Assembly (NCBI RefSeq): GCF_016735115.1
Contig: NZ_JAERQJ010000003.1
Span: forward strand, 372,001 to 436,000
Reading direction: 5' to 3'
From: Aquimarina mytili
GTDB lineage: Bacteria; Bacteroidota; Bacteroidia; Flavobacteriales; Flavobacteriaceae
Length of the DNA: 64,000 nucleotides
Shown here piece by piece: positions 46,851 through 54,684 of the stretch. Below the pieces are notes generated by a model, which ran no database searches, was not told where the DNA came from, and saw only the letters and a program-made list of their open reading frames with translations. The translations under genes and the position numbers were made by a program. Position 1 is the stretch's first letter. Every line of letters starts with the position of its first letter.

Positions 46851-48083
46851 TTAATCTTCAAATTCAGATTTTAATATTTTAATTACTTCACTTACTGTCT
46901 CTTCTTCAAGATCTGTTCGCTTTACAAGATCTGCCAGATCTTGCTCTAAAATACTTTTAGCAGTATCCAACCCAATCTTAGCAAACTCTTCTATAATCCA
47001 AGAATCGATTTCATCAGTAAACTCGGTAAGCTCTACATCTTCCTCTACCCCTTCTCTAAACACATCAATTTCAAAACCAGTTAATTGACCTGCTAGTCTA
47101 ATATTATGTCCACCTCTACCAATTGCTTTAGAAACTTCTTCTGGCCTAAGCATCACCTCAGCTCGACTAGTTTCTTCATTTATCTTAATAGATGTCACTT
47201 TTGCAGGGCTTAACGCTCTTGTAATGTATAATTGTAAATTGTTTGTGTAATTAATAACATCAATATTTTCATTACCCAACTCTCTTACTATACCATGAAT
47301 TCTTGATCCTTTCATCCCTACACAAGCTCCAACTGGATCAATTCTATCATCATACGAATCAACAGCGACTTTAGCTTTTTCACCAGGAATTCTAACTACT
47401 TTTTTAACGGTTATTAATCCATCGAAAACTTCTGGTATTTCTGATTCAAACAATTTCTCAAGAAATAACGGAGATGTTCTAGACATAATTATAGAAGGCT
47501 TATTACCTTTAAGTTCTACAGATTCTATAACTCCTCTTACATTTTCTCCTTTACGGAAGAAATCAGAAGGTATTTGTCTATCCTTCGGCAAAATAATCTC
47601 ATTCCCTTCATCATCCAACATAATTATTGCTCTGTGTCGTATATGATGAACTTCGGCCGTATATATCTCTCCTTCTAATTCTTTGAACTGCTTATAGATA
47701 TTAGTATTGTCATGCTCATGAATTTTTGAAATCAAATTTTGACGTAGTGCCAAAATCGAACGTCTTCCTAAATCTATAAGCTTTACTTCTTCAGATACAT
47801 CTTCACCTACTTCAAAGTCAGGTTCAATTCTACGCGCTGCTGTTAATGATATTTCTTGATTATCATCTTCAACTTCGCCATCAGCCACAACAATACGGTT
47901 TCTCCATATTTCTAAATCCCCTTTATCGGGATTTATAATGATATCGAAATTATCATCACTACCAAACTTCTTTTTTAGAGCATTTCTAAACACATCTTCC
48001 AAGATCGACATAAGTGTCACACGATCTATAAACTTATCATCTTTGAATTCTGAGAATGATTCTATTAATGCGATATTTTCCAT
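46851..48083 (-). CDS. nusA: Transcription termination/antitermination factor NusA
   Basis: NusA binds RNA polymerase and RNA hairpins and tunes pausing, termination and antitermination. The 410-residue protein has the N-terminal polymerase-binding domain, an S1 domain (about 130-200), and two KH domains with DPVGACVGMKGSRIHGIVREL and the KAIGRGGHNIRLAG loop. It lacks the extra C-terminal acidic repeats of E. coli NusA, as usual in Bacteroidota. It lies 13 nt after rimP; the operon's leader holds a terminator-like hairpin. Confidence 0.97.
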   Translation of the reverse strand: MENIALIESFSEFKDDKFIDRVTLMSILEDVFRNALKKKFGSDDNFDIIINPDKGDLEIWRNRIVVADGEVEDDNQEISLTAARRIEPDFEVGEDVSEEVKLIDLGRRSILALRQNLISKIHEHDNTNIYKQFKELEGEIYTAEVHHIRHRAIIMLDDEGNEIILPKDRQIPSDFFRKGENVRGVIESVELKGNKPSIIMSRTSPLFLEKLFESEIPEVFDGLITVKKVVRIPGEKAKVAVDSYDDRIDPVGACVGMKGSRIHGIVRELGNENIDVINYTNNLQLYITRALSPAKVTSIKINEETSRAEVMLRPEEVSKAIGRGGHNIRLAGQLTGFEIDVFREGVEEDVELTEFTDEIDSWIIEEFAKIGLDTAKSILEQDLADLVKRTDLEEETVSEVIKILKSEFED

Positions 48084-48096
48084 ATCAATATTATAA

Positions 48097-48561
48097 TTAA
48101 AATGTTATCATAACTTTTGCTTCTACAATATGTTTGTATGCTATACTAGCTTCTTTAGTAACAGTCACTTTTCCTTTTCCCACTGGCTTAGGCTCTCTGG
48201 TTTTCCAGGTTAGTGTAATACTATCATCGGTAGCTGAAATCAATTCTCCTTCAAACTTTTCTTCATTGGTTTTTACCTTAAGTTTTCTTCCAATATTCTT
48301 TTTATATTGACGAAGGTGTACCAAACCCTCTGAAACCCCAGCAGACATCACCTGAAGAGAAAAATCTTCTTCTTCTCTATCCAAATTATGCTCAATTGCT
48401 CTACTTATCGCAATACAATCTTCAACTTTAACACCCTGATCCCCATCAATAATAACTTCGATACTATTATCTGGATGAACTTTGTAATTAATTAGAAATA
48501 AAGAAGGACGCTCATCGAGGGCTTCTTCCAACAATCTTACAACATTATCTTTCAATGACAT
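48097..48561 (-). CDS. rimP: Ribosome maturation factor RimP
   Basis: RimP assists assembly of the 30S ribosomal subunit. From the ATG at 48561 the product has 154 residues with the family pattern EVIIDGDQGVKVEDCIAISRAIEHNLD and VMSAGVSEGLVHLRQYKKNIGRKL. A frame 12 codons longer starts at 48597, but those codons would lie inside the terminator-like hairpin of the leader and do not look like a RimP N-terminus. It is the first gene of the operon with nusA and infB, behind a two-box promoter at 48622-48650. Confidence 0.94.
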   Translation of the reverse strand: MSLKDNVVRLLEEALDERPSLFLINYKVHPDNSIEVIIDGDQGVKVEDCIAISRAIEHNLDREEEDFSLQVMSAGVSEGLVHLRQYKKNIGRKLKVKTNEEKFEGELISATDDSITLTWKTREPKPVGKGKVTVTKEASIAYKHIVEAKVMITF

Positions 48562-48569
48562 AAATAGAT

Positions 48570-48595
48570 AAAAAGAGGGGACTTTTCGTCCCCTC
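48570..48595 (-). terminator. Terminator-like hairpin in the rimP-nusA-infB leader
   Basis: On the minus strand GAGGGGAC, a 5-nt loop GAAAA and GTCCCCTC form an 8-bp GC-rich stem followed by TTTTT, ending about 8 nt before the rimP ATG. It lies downstream of the only promoter I see for the operon, so it is an attenuator candidate rather than an end-of-gene terminator. Confidence 0.75.
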
Positions 48596-48621
48596 ATCCT
48601 GGTTTTTTAATTTCAACGGTG

Positions 48622-48650
48622 CAAAGATAGTAATAATATCTTATATACAA
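48622..48650 (-). promoter_or_regulatory. Promoter of the rimP-nusA-infB operon
   Basis: Minus strand: TTG (48648-48650), 18 nt, TATCTTTG (48622-48629), a full match to the Bacteroidota consensus. The expected start near 48616 gives a leader of about 55 nt. Confidence 0.75.
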
Positions 48651-48822
48651 AATACCGCAATGAATGAATTTATTTTGTAAATTTAAGATATCCTACAAGA
48701 TGGTTTCTTTTGATATACAGGAATTTATATTTCTAACACCAAAGGCTTTCATCTTTTTACAAGCTTACAAATTCTAAAACAGCAAAGCATTATTAACTAA
48801 CTTCTCAAAAAAAAGCAATATT

Positions 48823-49656
48823 ATGATTAAAAGTATACTAGTGCCTACAGATTTTTCTAAACAAGCTGAAAGTGCCTTAAAGGTTGCCGCTCAAATTGCA
48901 AAAAAGAATAATGCCAAAATTTATTTATTACACATTTTAGAGCTCCCTATGCATTTAACGGACTTAATGTCTTCTGGTGCTCCAGCCCCAGCTCCCGAAG
49001 CTGTTTTTTTCATGAAACAAACCCACAAAAAATTTGAAGAAGTATTAGAGCAAGACTATTTGAAAGACATCGAAGTTATCGAAACTGTAAGTTTTGAAGA
49101 TGTAATGCATGGCATTATTGAGTCTAGCACCAAAAACAATGCAGACATTATAATAATGGGATCTCATGGCTCTACGGGTTTTGAAGAGTTATTTATAGGT
49201 TCAAATGCAGAAAAAATTGTTCGTACTTCAAAAATACCTGTACTAGTTATTAAAGAGGATTGCGAAATTTTTGAAGTAAAAGATTTTGTATATGCCACAA
49301 ACTTTGATGACGAAGACAAACCTTCTTTACTGGCCGCAAACGAGTTTGCCAATTCAATTAGAGCAAAACTTCATCTTGTTTGGATCAATACTGCAAATGG
49401 ATTTAAAACCACGTATGAAACCGAAGAAAAAATGAACAAAATGATCTCTGGTTTAGGTATCAATAATTACACGCTAAACATCTATAATGATATTACTGTC
49501 GAAAAAGGGATTTTAAATTTTGCAGATTCGATCAAAGCAGGAATGATCGGAATAAGTACACATGGTAGAAAGGGTATATCTCACTTCATCAATGGTAGTT
49601 TAGGCGAAGATGTTGTAAACCATGCCAAGCGACCTGTATTGACTTTTAAAATATAA
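48823..49656 (+). CDS. Universal stress protein with two Usp domains
   Basis: The 277-residue cytoplasmic protein holds two UspA-like domains. The first (1-146) has the start ILVPTDFSKQAESAL and the nucleotide loop GSHGSTGFEELFIGSNAEKI; the second (about 150-277) is more diverged but keeps STHGRKGISHFINGSLGEDV and the end PVLTFKI. Tandem Usp proteins bind ATP or act as stress-response helpers. It is divergent from rimP and followed by a strong hairpin at 49726-49759. Confidence 0.92.
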   Translation: MIKSILVPTDFSKQAESALKVAAQIAKKNNAKIYLLHILELPMHLTDLMSSGAPAPAPEAVFFMKQTHKKFEEVLEQDYLKDIEVIETVSFEDVMHGIIESSTKNNADIIIMGSHGSTGFEELFIGSNAEKIVRTSKIPVLVIKEDCEIFEVKDFVYATNFDDEDKPSLLAANEFANSIRAKLHLVWINTANGFKTTYETEEKMNKMISGLGINNYTLNIYNDITVEKGILNFADSIKAGMIGISTHGRKGISHFINGSLGEDVVNHAKRPVLTFKI

Positions 49657-49725
49657 TCAATACCTTAATAATTACCCTGGAGGGAAAAACTCCCTTAACC
49701 ATATCCCATGTTCGTTCTAAAACAA

Positions 49726-49759
49726 AAAAAGGAGTAACAATTAATCGTTACTCCTTTTT
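49726..49759. terminator. Terminator after the universal stress gene
   Basis: AAAAAGGAGTAAC and GTTACTCCTTTTT pair over 13 bp around an 8-nt loop, 70 nt after the stop. The T-run on the plus strand suits the stress gene; the A-run lets it act on minus transcripts too. Confidence 0.88.
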
Positions 49760-49887
49760 GATTATGTCATTTTAAAGACCAATATCAAACATATCTTATC
49801 ATAAAAAAGAAACTTAGCTCCATCTTTTCTTTACTAGACTAAGCCTATATTGCTTACAAATTTCTTATATTATCCTTACAAAATAAA

Positions 49888-49920
49888 AAAAGGAACAACT
49901 ATAAATTAGTTGTTCCTTTT
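49888..49920 (-). terminator. Terminator behind the truncated tRNA copy
   Basis: AAAAGGAACAACTA and TAGTTGTTCCTTTT form a 14-bp stem. On the minus strand it directly follows the 3' fragment of a tRNA-Gln copy, in the same arrangement as the real tRNA-Gln and its own terminator. Confidence 0.8.
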
Positions 49921-49940
49921 ATGTTGGTCTACTAGGGCTC
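49919..49940 (-). repeat. Truncated tRNA-Gln 3' end (22-nt direct repeat)
   Basis: These 22 nt are identical to 50031-50052, the 3' end of the intact tRNA-Gln plus a few bases of its trailer. The rest of the tRNA is missing here. A decayed tandem tRNA copy or an old integration scar would both leave this pattern. Confidence 0.75.
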
Positions 49941-49998
49941 CCTTCAACTAGCGCTCAGCATAAACTTCTCGCCCAAATAATTTTTATTCCAAAAAAAA

Positions 49999-50027
49999 GA
50001 AGGAACTAGACTAAAACTAATTCCTTC
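49999..50027 (-). terminator. Terminator of tRNA-Gln
   Basis: GAAGGAACTAG and CTAATTCCTTC pair with one mismatch around a 7-nt loop; a run of eight T follows on the minus strand. Confidence 0.85.
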
Positions 50028-50035
50028 AATTTATG

Positions 50036-50108
50036 TTGGTCTACTAGGGCTCGAACCTAGACTCTTCTGGACCAAAACCAGACGTGTTGCCAGTTACACC
50101 ATAGACCA
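50036..50108 (-). tRNA. tRNA-Gln (anticodon TTG)
   Basis: The minus strand folds into a cloverleaf of 73 nt. The acceptor stem pairs TGGTCTA with TAGACCA, the anticodon stem-loop reads TCTGGTTTTGGTCCAGA with TTG in the middle, and the T arm has GGTTCGAGCC. CCA is not encoded. Promoter boxes TTG (50153-50155) and TAAATTTG (50126-50133) lie just upstream with 19-nt spacing, and a terminator follows. Confidence 0.95.
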
Positions 50109-50125
50109 ATGCGTCATTGCGGGTG

Positions 50126-50155
50126 CAAATTTAAAACATTCTTTTGGCTCTGCAA
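50126..50155 (-). promoter_or_regulatory. Promoter of tRNA-Gln
   Basis: Minus strand: TTG, 19 nt, TAAATTTG, a full consensus match with the most common spacing. The start point would be a few bases before the tRNA 5' end. Confidence 0.8.
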
Positions 50156-50318
50156 ACATTTTTTTAAAAAATATTTACCAAAACCCTCTAAAGATATAAA
50201 TCCACATAATATTAAAGACGCAATAATATAAACTTCTGTTAAGCGTTTGCTAAAAAAACTAAAGGGAAAGTATTTTTATTACTAAATTCGCCACACGTTA
50301 TATAACCGATAAAATCTT

Positions 50319-53300
50319 ATGAACACATTCAACTTTACTAAGTGGAATAAAATATTAGGCTGGGTAGTTTTTGCCATTGCTTTATGTGTATACTCGATGA
50401 CTGTAGAACCTACGGCCAGTTTTTGGGATGCAGGAGAATACATCGCAACTTCATCGAAACTGCAAGTAGGGCACCCACCAGGTGCACCTATATTTCAGAT
50501 GATTGGTGCATTTGCTAGTGCATTTGCTACAGATAATACCCAAATAGCGTTGATGGTAAACATGACTTCTGCATTTGCTAGTGCATTTGCCATACTATTT
50601 ATGTTTTGGTCTATTACAATTTTGGTAAAGAAACTCATTGTAAAAGATGAAGAATTTACACAAGGAAAAGCATTAGCCGTATTAGGTAGTGCTCTGGTCG
50701 GTTCATTAGCATTTACATTTACAGACAGCTTTTGGTTTAATGCTGTAGAAGCCGAAGTTTATGCCATGGCCACATGTATATTATCTGTTCTTTTTTATCT
50801 AGGACTTTTATGGGAAAGAGATATGCATACCCCTAGAGGAAACAAATGGTTGATTTTAATCTCCTTTATTGTAGGATTATCATTTGGGGTTCATTTTATG
50901 GGCTTATTATCGATCCCAGCAATAGGGTTATTATATTACTTTAAGAATTATAAAGAAATTACATTAAAAAACTTCATTATAGCCAATGTAACCGTAGTCG
51001 CTATACTTTTATTTATTTTTAAATTACTACTACCTTCAACTTTAAAATTCTTTGGTGCAGCCGAAGTCTTTTTTATAAACACCATAGGACTTCCTTTTAA
51101 CTCAGGAACAATAATTGCCGGACTTATTATTGTAGCGGCTTTTTATTACGCAATAAAATACACCCGAAAAAAAGAATACCCACAGCTAAACACATTATTA
51201 CTGTGTGTTATGTTTATCCTTATTGGATTTTCAAGTTGGATTATGCTACCAATAAGAGCTAATGCTGGTACCGTAATAAACGAAAACAACCCTAATAATG
51301 CCAGAGAACTTTTGGCATACTATAACTTGGAACAGTACCCTGAAACTCATCTTTTTTACGGACCACAGTTTACAGAGATCTATGCTGGTTTAGATGAAAA
51401 CAATCCTTACGAAGATGATAAACCTAAATACGAGAAAGATTCTAAAACAGGCAAATATGTAATAGTAAATGACTGGAAAAACGCAAGACAAAATCTTGAC
51501 AACGCCCACAAGGCAATATTACCAAGAATGTGGAGCACCGAGCATATTGCTAATTATATGGAGTTTACAGGGCCTCTAAAATTTACAATAAAACCAGAGT
51601 ATCAAGATGAAGATGAACTATTAAATGCTGTTACTCAATTTAGAAGAGAATATGCAAGTGGCAAATTGGATAATGATGATTATCATAAGTTTCTTCAATC
51701 ATTTGGCAACTACCTTAATGTAGAGAAACCTTCTTTTTGGGATAACGTCACCTACCTGTTTGAATACCAAATGGGGTATATGTACTGGCGTTATTTTATG
51801 TGGAATTTTGTAGGAAGACAAGATGACAACCAAGGTAGACTTACGAATCTAGAAGGAAACTGGCTTAGTGGAATCAAATTTATTGACGAAGCGCGACTAG
51901 GCTCACAAGATAACTTACCAACGGATACCCTAAAAAATAAGGCCAGAAACACCTACTACTTCCTTCCTTTGCTTCTAGGATTAATTGGATTTGTATTTAT
52001 GTTTCAACGTGACAAAAAATACTTTTGGGTACTCCTTGTCTTTTTCTTATTTACCGGCTTAGCTCTTAAAGTATATCTAAACGAAAGACCTTTTGAGCCT
52101 AGAGAACGAGATTATGCATTGGTCGGATCTTTTTATGTATTTGCAATATGGATAGGTTTTGGAGTGTATGCATTATTTGATTTACTAAAAGAATATTTAA
52201 AACCAAAACTTCTTGCTCCTATTGTAACAGCAGTATGTCTGTTGGCCGTTCCAGTACTATTAGCCTCAGAGAATTGGGATGACCATGATCGTTCCAATCG
52301 ATACACAGCACAATCAATGGCAAAAATGTATCTTCAATCCTGTCAAGAAGATGCTATACTTTTTACTATTGGAGATAACGATACCTTTGCCTTGTGGTAT
52401 GCTCAGGAGATCGAAGCATATAGAACCGATGTTCGAACAGTAAATACTAGTCTTTTTGCTACAGATTGGTATATAGACCAAATGAAAAGAGCGGCCTATA
52501 AAGGCAAGCCAATTCCATCACAATTAACCCATGATTTTTATAAATGGGGAAATAATGACGCCATTTATTATAAACCGGTTACAAAAGACACCATGTTAAT
52601 TAAAAACTGGATGCGATGGATACAAACCGATGACCCAAGAACCAAAGGTGATCTCAGCAGTGGAAAAAAAGTAAACACCTTTCCTACAAAACACATTAGA
52701 ATACCAGTTGACAAACAAGCAGTGCTTAAAAGTGGAATTGTTTCTCAAAAAGATGCTGATCTTATTGTGCCCTATATAGACATCCATCTAAAAGGTGATC
52801 TTTTATTCAAAAACAGATTGTTAATGTTAGATATTATTGCCAATAACAATTGGGAACGCCCTATATATTTTACAGGTGGAAGCTACGGTGACGATGACTT
52901 TTTATGGATGAAGGATTATCTGCAATTAGATGGCGTAACATATAAATTAGTACCTATCCGTACAAAACAAGACCCTAGAAATCCATTTGATATGGGTAGA
53001 ATTGACACCGACCTAATGTATAAAAATGTTACTAGTTGGGATTGGGGTAACAGCAATGATCCAAACATATATCACGATCCCGAAACCAGAAGAAACGCTA
53101 TTACATACAGAAGCAATCTTGCCAGACTGGTTGAAGCTCTGATTCAAGAGGGTAAAAAGGACAAAGCCAAAGTTATTATGGACTTGGCGATGGATAAAAT
53201 GCCAATAGAATATTACGAATATTACACACTACTAGAAGCCTATGTTACCGGATATTATCAAATAGGCGAAAAGGAAAAGGCCCGTGATCTTTGGGAAAAA

Positions 53301-53618
53301 ATAGCCAAGAAATACCAAGAACAACTGACGTATTTTGGAAGTTTAGAACTTAAGGATCAATATCACTATGCCGAAGACATTGTTACCAATGTAGAACGCT
53401 ATCGCAGTGTAGTTGACTTATTATTAGTCAATCAAGACAGAGATATGATAGAAGTAAAAGCAGATGAATTTAATAAATACCTGGGATTATTTACCAGGCT
53501 ATATTCTGCAGATGAAGGCTATGATGAAGAAGAGATAAAAAAACAAGAAGAAGATTTAATTAAAGAATTTCAAAATCAAGAACAAGGTTTGGATTCTTTA
53601 GATACCATTTCTAAGTAA
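50319..53618 (+). CDS. DUF2723 family membrane protein
   Basis: The 1099-residue product starts with a DUF2723 domain: a first helix, then TASFWDAGEYIATSSKLQVGHPPG, and about ten further helices to residue 350, another helix cluster at about 545-650, and a long soluble C-terminus (about 650-1099). DUF2723 proteins are GT-C fold relatives of protein O-mannosyltransferases (TMEM260 in animals), so an inner-membrane glycosyltransferase for secreted proteins is a fair inference. A 21-nt direct repeat (50507-50527 and 50570-50590) codes the duplicated AFASAFA segment. A terminator follows the stop. Confidence 0.9.
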   Translation: MNTFNFTKWNKILGWVVFAIALCVYSMTVEPTASFWDAGEYIATSSKLQVGHPPGAPIFQMIGAFASAFATDNTQIALMVNMTSAFASAFAILFMFWSITILVKKLIVKDEEFTQGKALAVLGSALVGSLAFTFTDSFWFNAVEAEVYAMATCILSVLFYLGLLWERDMHTPRGNKWLILISFIVGLSFGVHFMGLLSIPAIGLLYYFKNYKEITLKNFIIANVTVVAILLFIFKLLLPSTLKFFGAAEVFFINTIGLPFNSGTIIAGLIIVAAFYYAIKYTRKKEYPQLNTLLLCVMFILIGFSSWIMLPIRANAGTVINENNPNNARELLAYYNLEQYPETHLFYGPQFTEIYAGLDENNPYEDDKPKYEKDSKTGKYVIVNDWKNARQNLDNAHKAILPRMWSTEHIANYMEFTGPLKFTIKPEYQDEDELLNAVTQFRREYASGKLDNDDYHKFLQSFGNYLNVEKPSFWDNVTYLFEYQMGYMYWRYFMWNFVGRQDDNQGRLTNLEGNWLSGIKFIDEARLGSQDNLPTDTLKNKARNTYYFLPLLLGLIGFVFMFQRDKKYFWVLLVFFLFTGLALKVYLNERPFEPRERDYALVGSFYVFAIWIGFGVYALFDLLKEYLKPKLLAPIVTAVCLLAVPVLLASENWDDHDRSNRYTAQSMAKMYLQSCQEDAILFTIGDNDTFALWYAQEIEAYRTDVRTVNTSLFATDWYIDQMKRAAYKGKPIPSQLTHDFYKWGNNDAIYYKPVTKDTMLIKNWMRWIQTDDPRTKGDLSSGKKVNTFPTKHIRIPVDKQAVLKSGIVSQKDADLIVPYIDIHLKGDLLFKNRLLMLDIIANNNWERPIYFTGGSYGDDDFLWMKDYLQLDGVTYKLVPIRTKQDPRNPFDMGRIDTDLMYKNVTSWDWGNSNDPNIYHDPETRRNAITYRSNLARLVEALIQEGKKDKAKVIMDLAMDKMPIEYYEYYTLLEAYVTGYYQIGEKEKARDLWEKIAKKYQEQLTYFGSLELKDQYHYAEDIVTNVERYRSVVDLLLVNQDRDMIEVKADEFNKYLGLFTRLYSADEGYDEEEIKKQEEDLIKEFQNQEQGLDSLDTISK

Positions 53619-53624
53619 TTATAC

Positions 53625-53643
53625 AGGCGGGCAAACCCCGCCT
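53625..53643 (+). terminator. Terminator after the DUF2723 gene
   Basis: AGGCGGG and CCCGCCT form a 7-bp GC stem around a 5-nt loop, followed by TTTTT. The deacetylase start lies just 17 nt further, so some read-through probably feeds it. Confidence 0.85.
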
Positions 53644-53659
53644 TTTTATTTTTTATAAG

Positions 53660-54310
53660 GTGGACTTGATTCCAAATAAAACACCCAAGGTTCTAAAACA
53701 ATTTTTCTCAACTTATACTTGGGATTTCTATAACAAAAACGAAAAAAAAATATACCTCACCTTTGATGATGGTCCTATACCTGATGTTACAGAGTTTGTA
53801 TTAGAAGAACTTCATAAATTTGAAGCAAAAGCGACTTTTTTTTGTATAGGAGAAAACATTAAGAAACATCCCGATATTTTTAAAAAAATCCTTTCAAGTG
53901 ATCATGCCATCGGAAACCATACCATGAATCATTTAAAAGCATGGAAAAATGATCCAAAAACGTATCTTAAAAACATAATAGATTGCCAGGATATTATCGA
54001 GGAACATTCTACTTTGAGATCCAGCACAAAATTATTTAGACCTCCATACGGACAAGTAAGTTATTCTAAATTTAAAACATTAGAAAAATTAGGATATAAA
54101 ATTATTCTTTGGGATATATTATCAAAAGACTGGGATAAAACAGTATCAAAAGAACAGTGTTTTCAAAATGTAATTCAAAACACGTCTCAAGGCAGTATTA
54201 TTGTATTTCATGATAGTATAAAAGCTTCAAAAAACTTGAAGTACACCTTACCAAAGGTATTAGATTATTTTACAGAAAGAGGATATATTTTTGATAAAAT
54301 AGAGCATTAA
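53660..54310 (+). CDS. Polysaccharide deacetylase (NodB family)
   Basis: These enzymes remove N-acetyl groups from chitin-like or peptidoglycan sugars. The 216-residue protein has the metal motif TFDDGP (34-39), the HxxxH pair in IGNHTMNHL (about 86-92), RPPYG and the late VFHDS motif, so all five catalytic motifs are in place. No signal peptide is seen. The likely start is GTG at 53660; no ATG is near. The gene ends head to head with the thioredoxin gene, the two stops sharing the bases TTAA. Confidence 0.92.
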   Translation: MDLIPNKTPKVLKQFFSTYTWDFYNKNEKKIYLTFDDGPIPDVTEFVLEELHKFEAKATFFCIGENIKKHPDIFKKILSSDHAIGNHTMNHLKAWKNDPKTYLKNIIDCQDIIEEHSTLRSSTKLFRPPYGQVSYSKFKTLEKLGYKIILWDILSKDWDKTVSKEQCFQNVIQNTSQGSIIVFHDSIKASKNLKYTLPKVLDYFTERGYIFDKIEH

Positions 54311-54609
54311 ACATACTCTTTCATGAGACCAATCAATGTATTGGCGTCTTGCTCTCCACTTTGTCGCCAAACCATTTCTCCTTGTTTATAAATCATTAAT
54401 GTAGGAAGCCCTTTGATACGAAGTGCTGTAGCTAACTCTTCATTCTTATCAACATCTATCTTTATTACTTTACCTTTATCACCAAGTGCAGCTGCTACAT
54501 CTTTCAATACAGGATGCATTGCTAAAGAAGGCTCATTCCATTCGGTATAAAAATCCAACAAAACAGGAACATCAATACCAATTATATCTCCAAACTTTGA
54601 CATGTTCAA
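54307..54609 (-). CDS. Thioredoxin-fold protein lacking the CxxC site
   Basis: The 100-residue protein follows the thioredoxin fold: PVLLDFYTEW, the second strand KVIKIDVDKNEELA, and the cis-proline segment IKGLPTLMIYKQGE. Where thioredoxins have WCGPC it reads WNEPS (residues 24-28), so neither cysteine is present and dithiol chemistry is impossible. No other cysteine occurs. It may be a structural or binding version of thioredoxin. It is a stand-alone gene, convergent with the deacetylase gene and 75 nt from the phosphoesterase gene. Confidence 0.88.
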   Translation of the reverse strand: MNMSKFGDIIGIDVPVLLDFYTEWNEPSLAMHPVLKDVAAALGDKGKVIKIDVDKNEELATALRIKGLPTLMIYKQGEMVWRQSGEQDANTLIGLMKEYV

Positions 54610-54684
54610 AAACTTTTATGTTCTAGGCGATTTAAATTAACTAATCAGCCCTTAAACCATTGTAAATATACTACTTTCTGAGAA

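Larger units (their letters stand above)
49657..50035. other. Gene-free stretch with terminators and truncated tRNA copy
   Basis: No coding frame of note. In order it holds a short hairpin (49681-49695), a strong terminator (49726-49759), AT-rich sequence, a second terminator (49888-49920), a 22-nt copy of the tRNA-Gln 3' end (49919-49940), about 60 nt of unplaced sequence, and the tRNA-Gln terminator (49999-50027). On the minus strand the unplaced 60 nt can be read as a short protein-like frame, but with stops at once. Confidence 0.6.

Noticed and set aside
48562-48597. A 12-codon extension of rimP starting at 48597
   Set aside because: The codons lie in the hairpin and T-run of the leader, and RimP proteins normally start near the MSLKD position.
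50507-50590. A 21-nt direct repeat as a possible mobile-element scar
   Set aside because: It is in frame inside a membrane helix region of the DUF2723 protein and codes a repeated AFASAFA segment.
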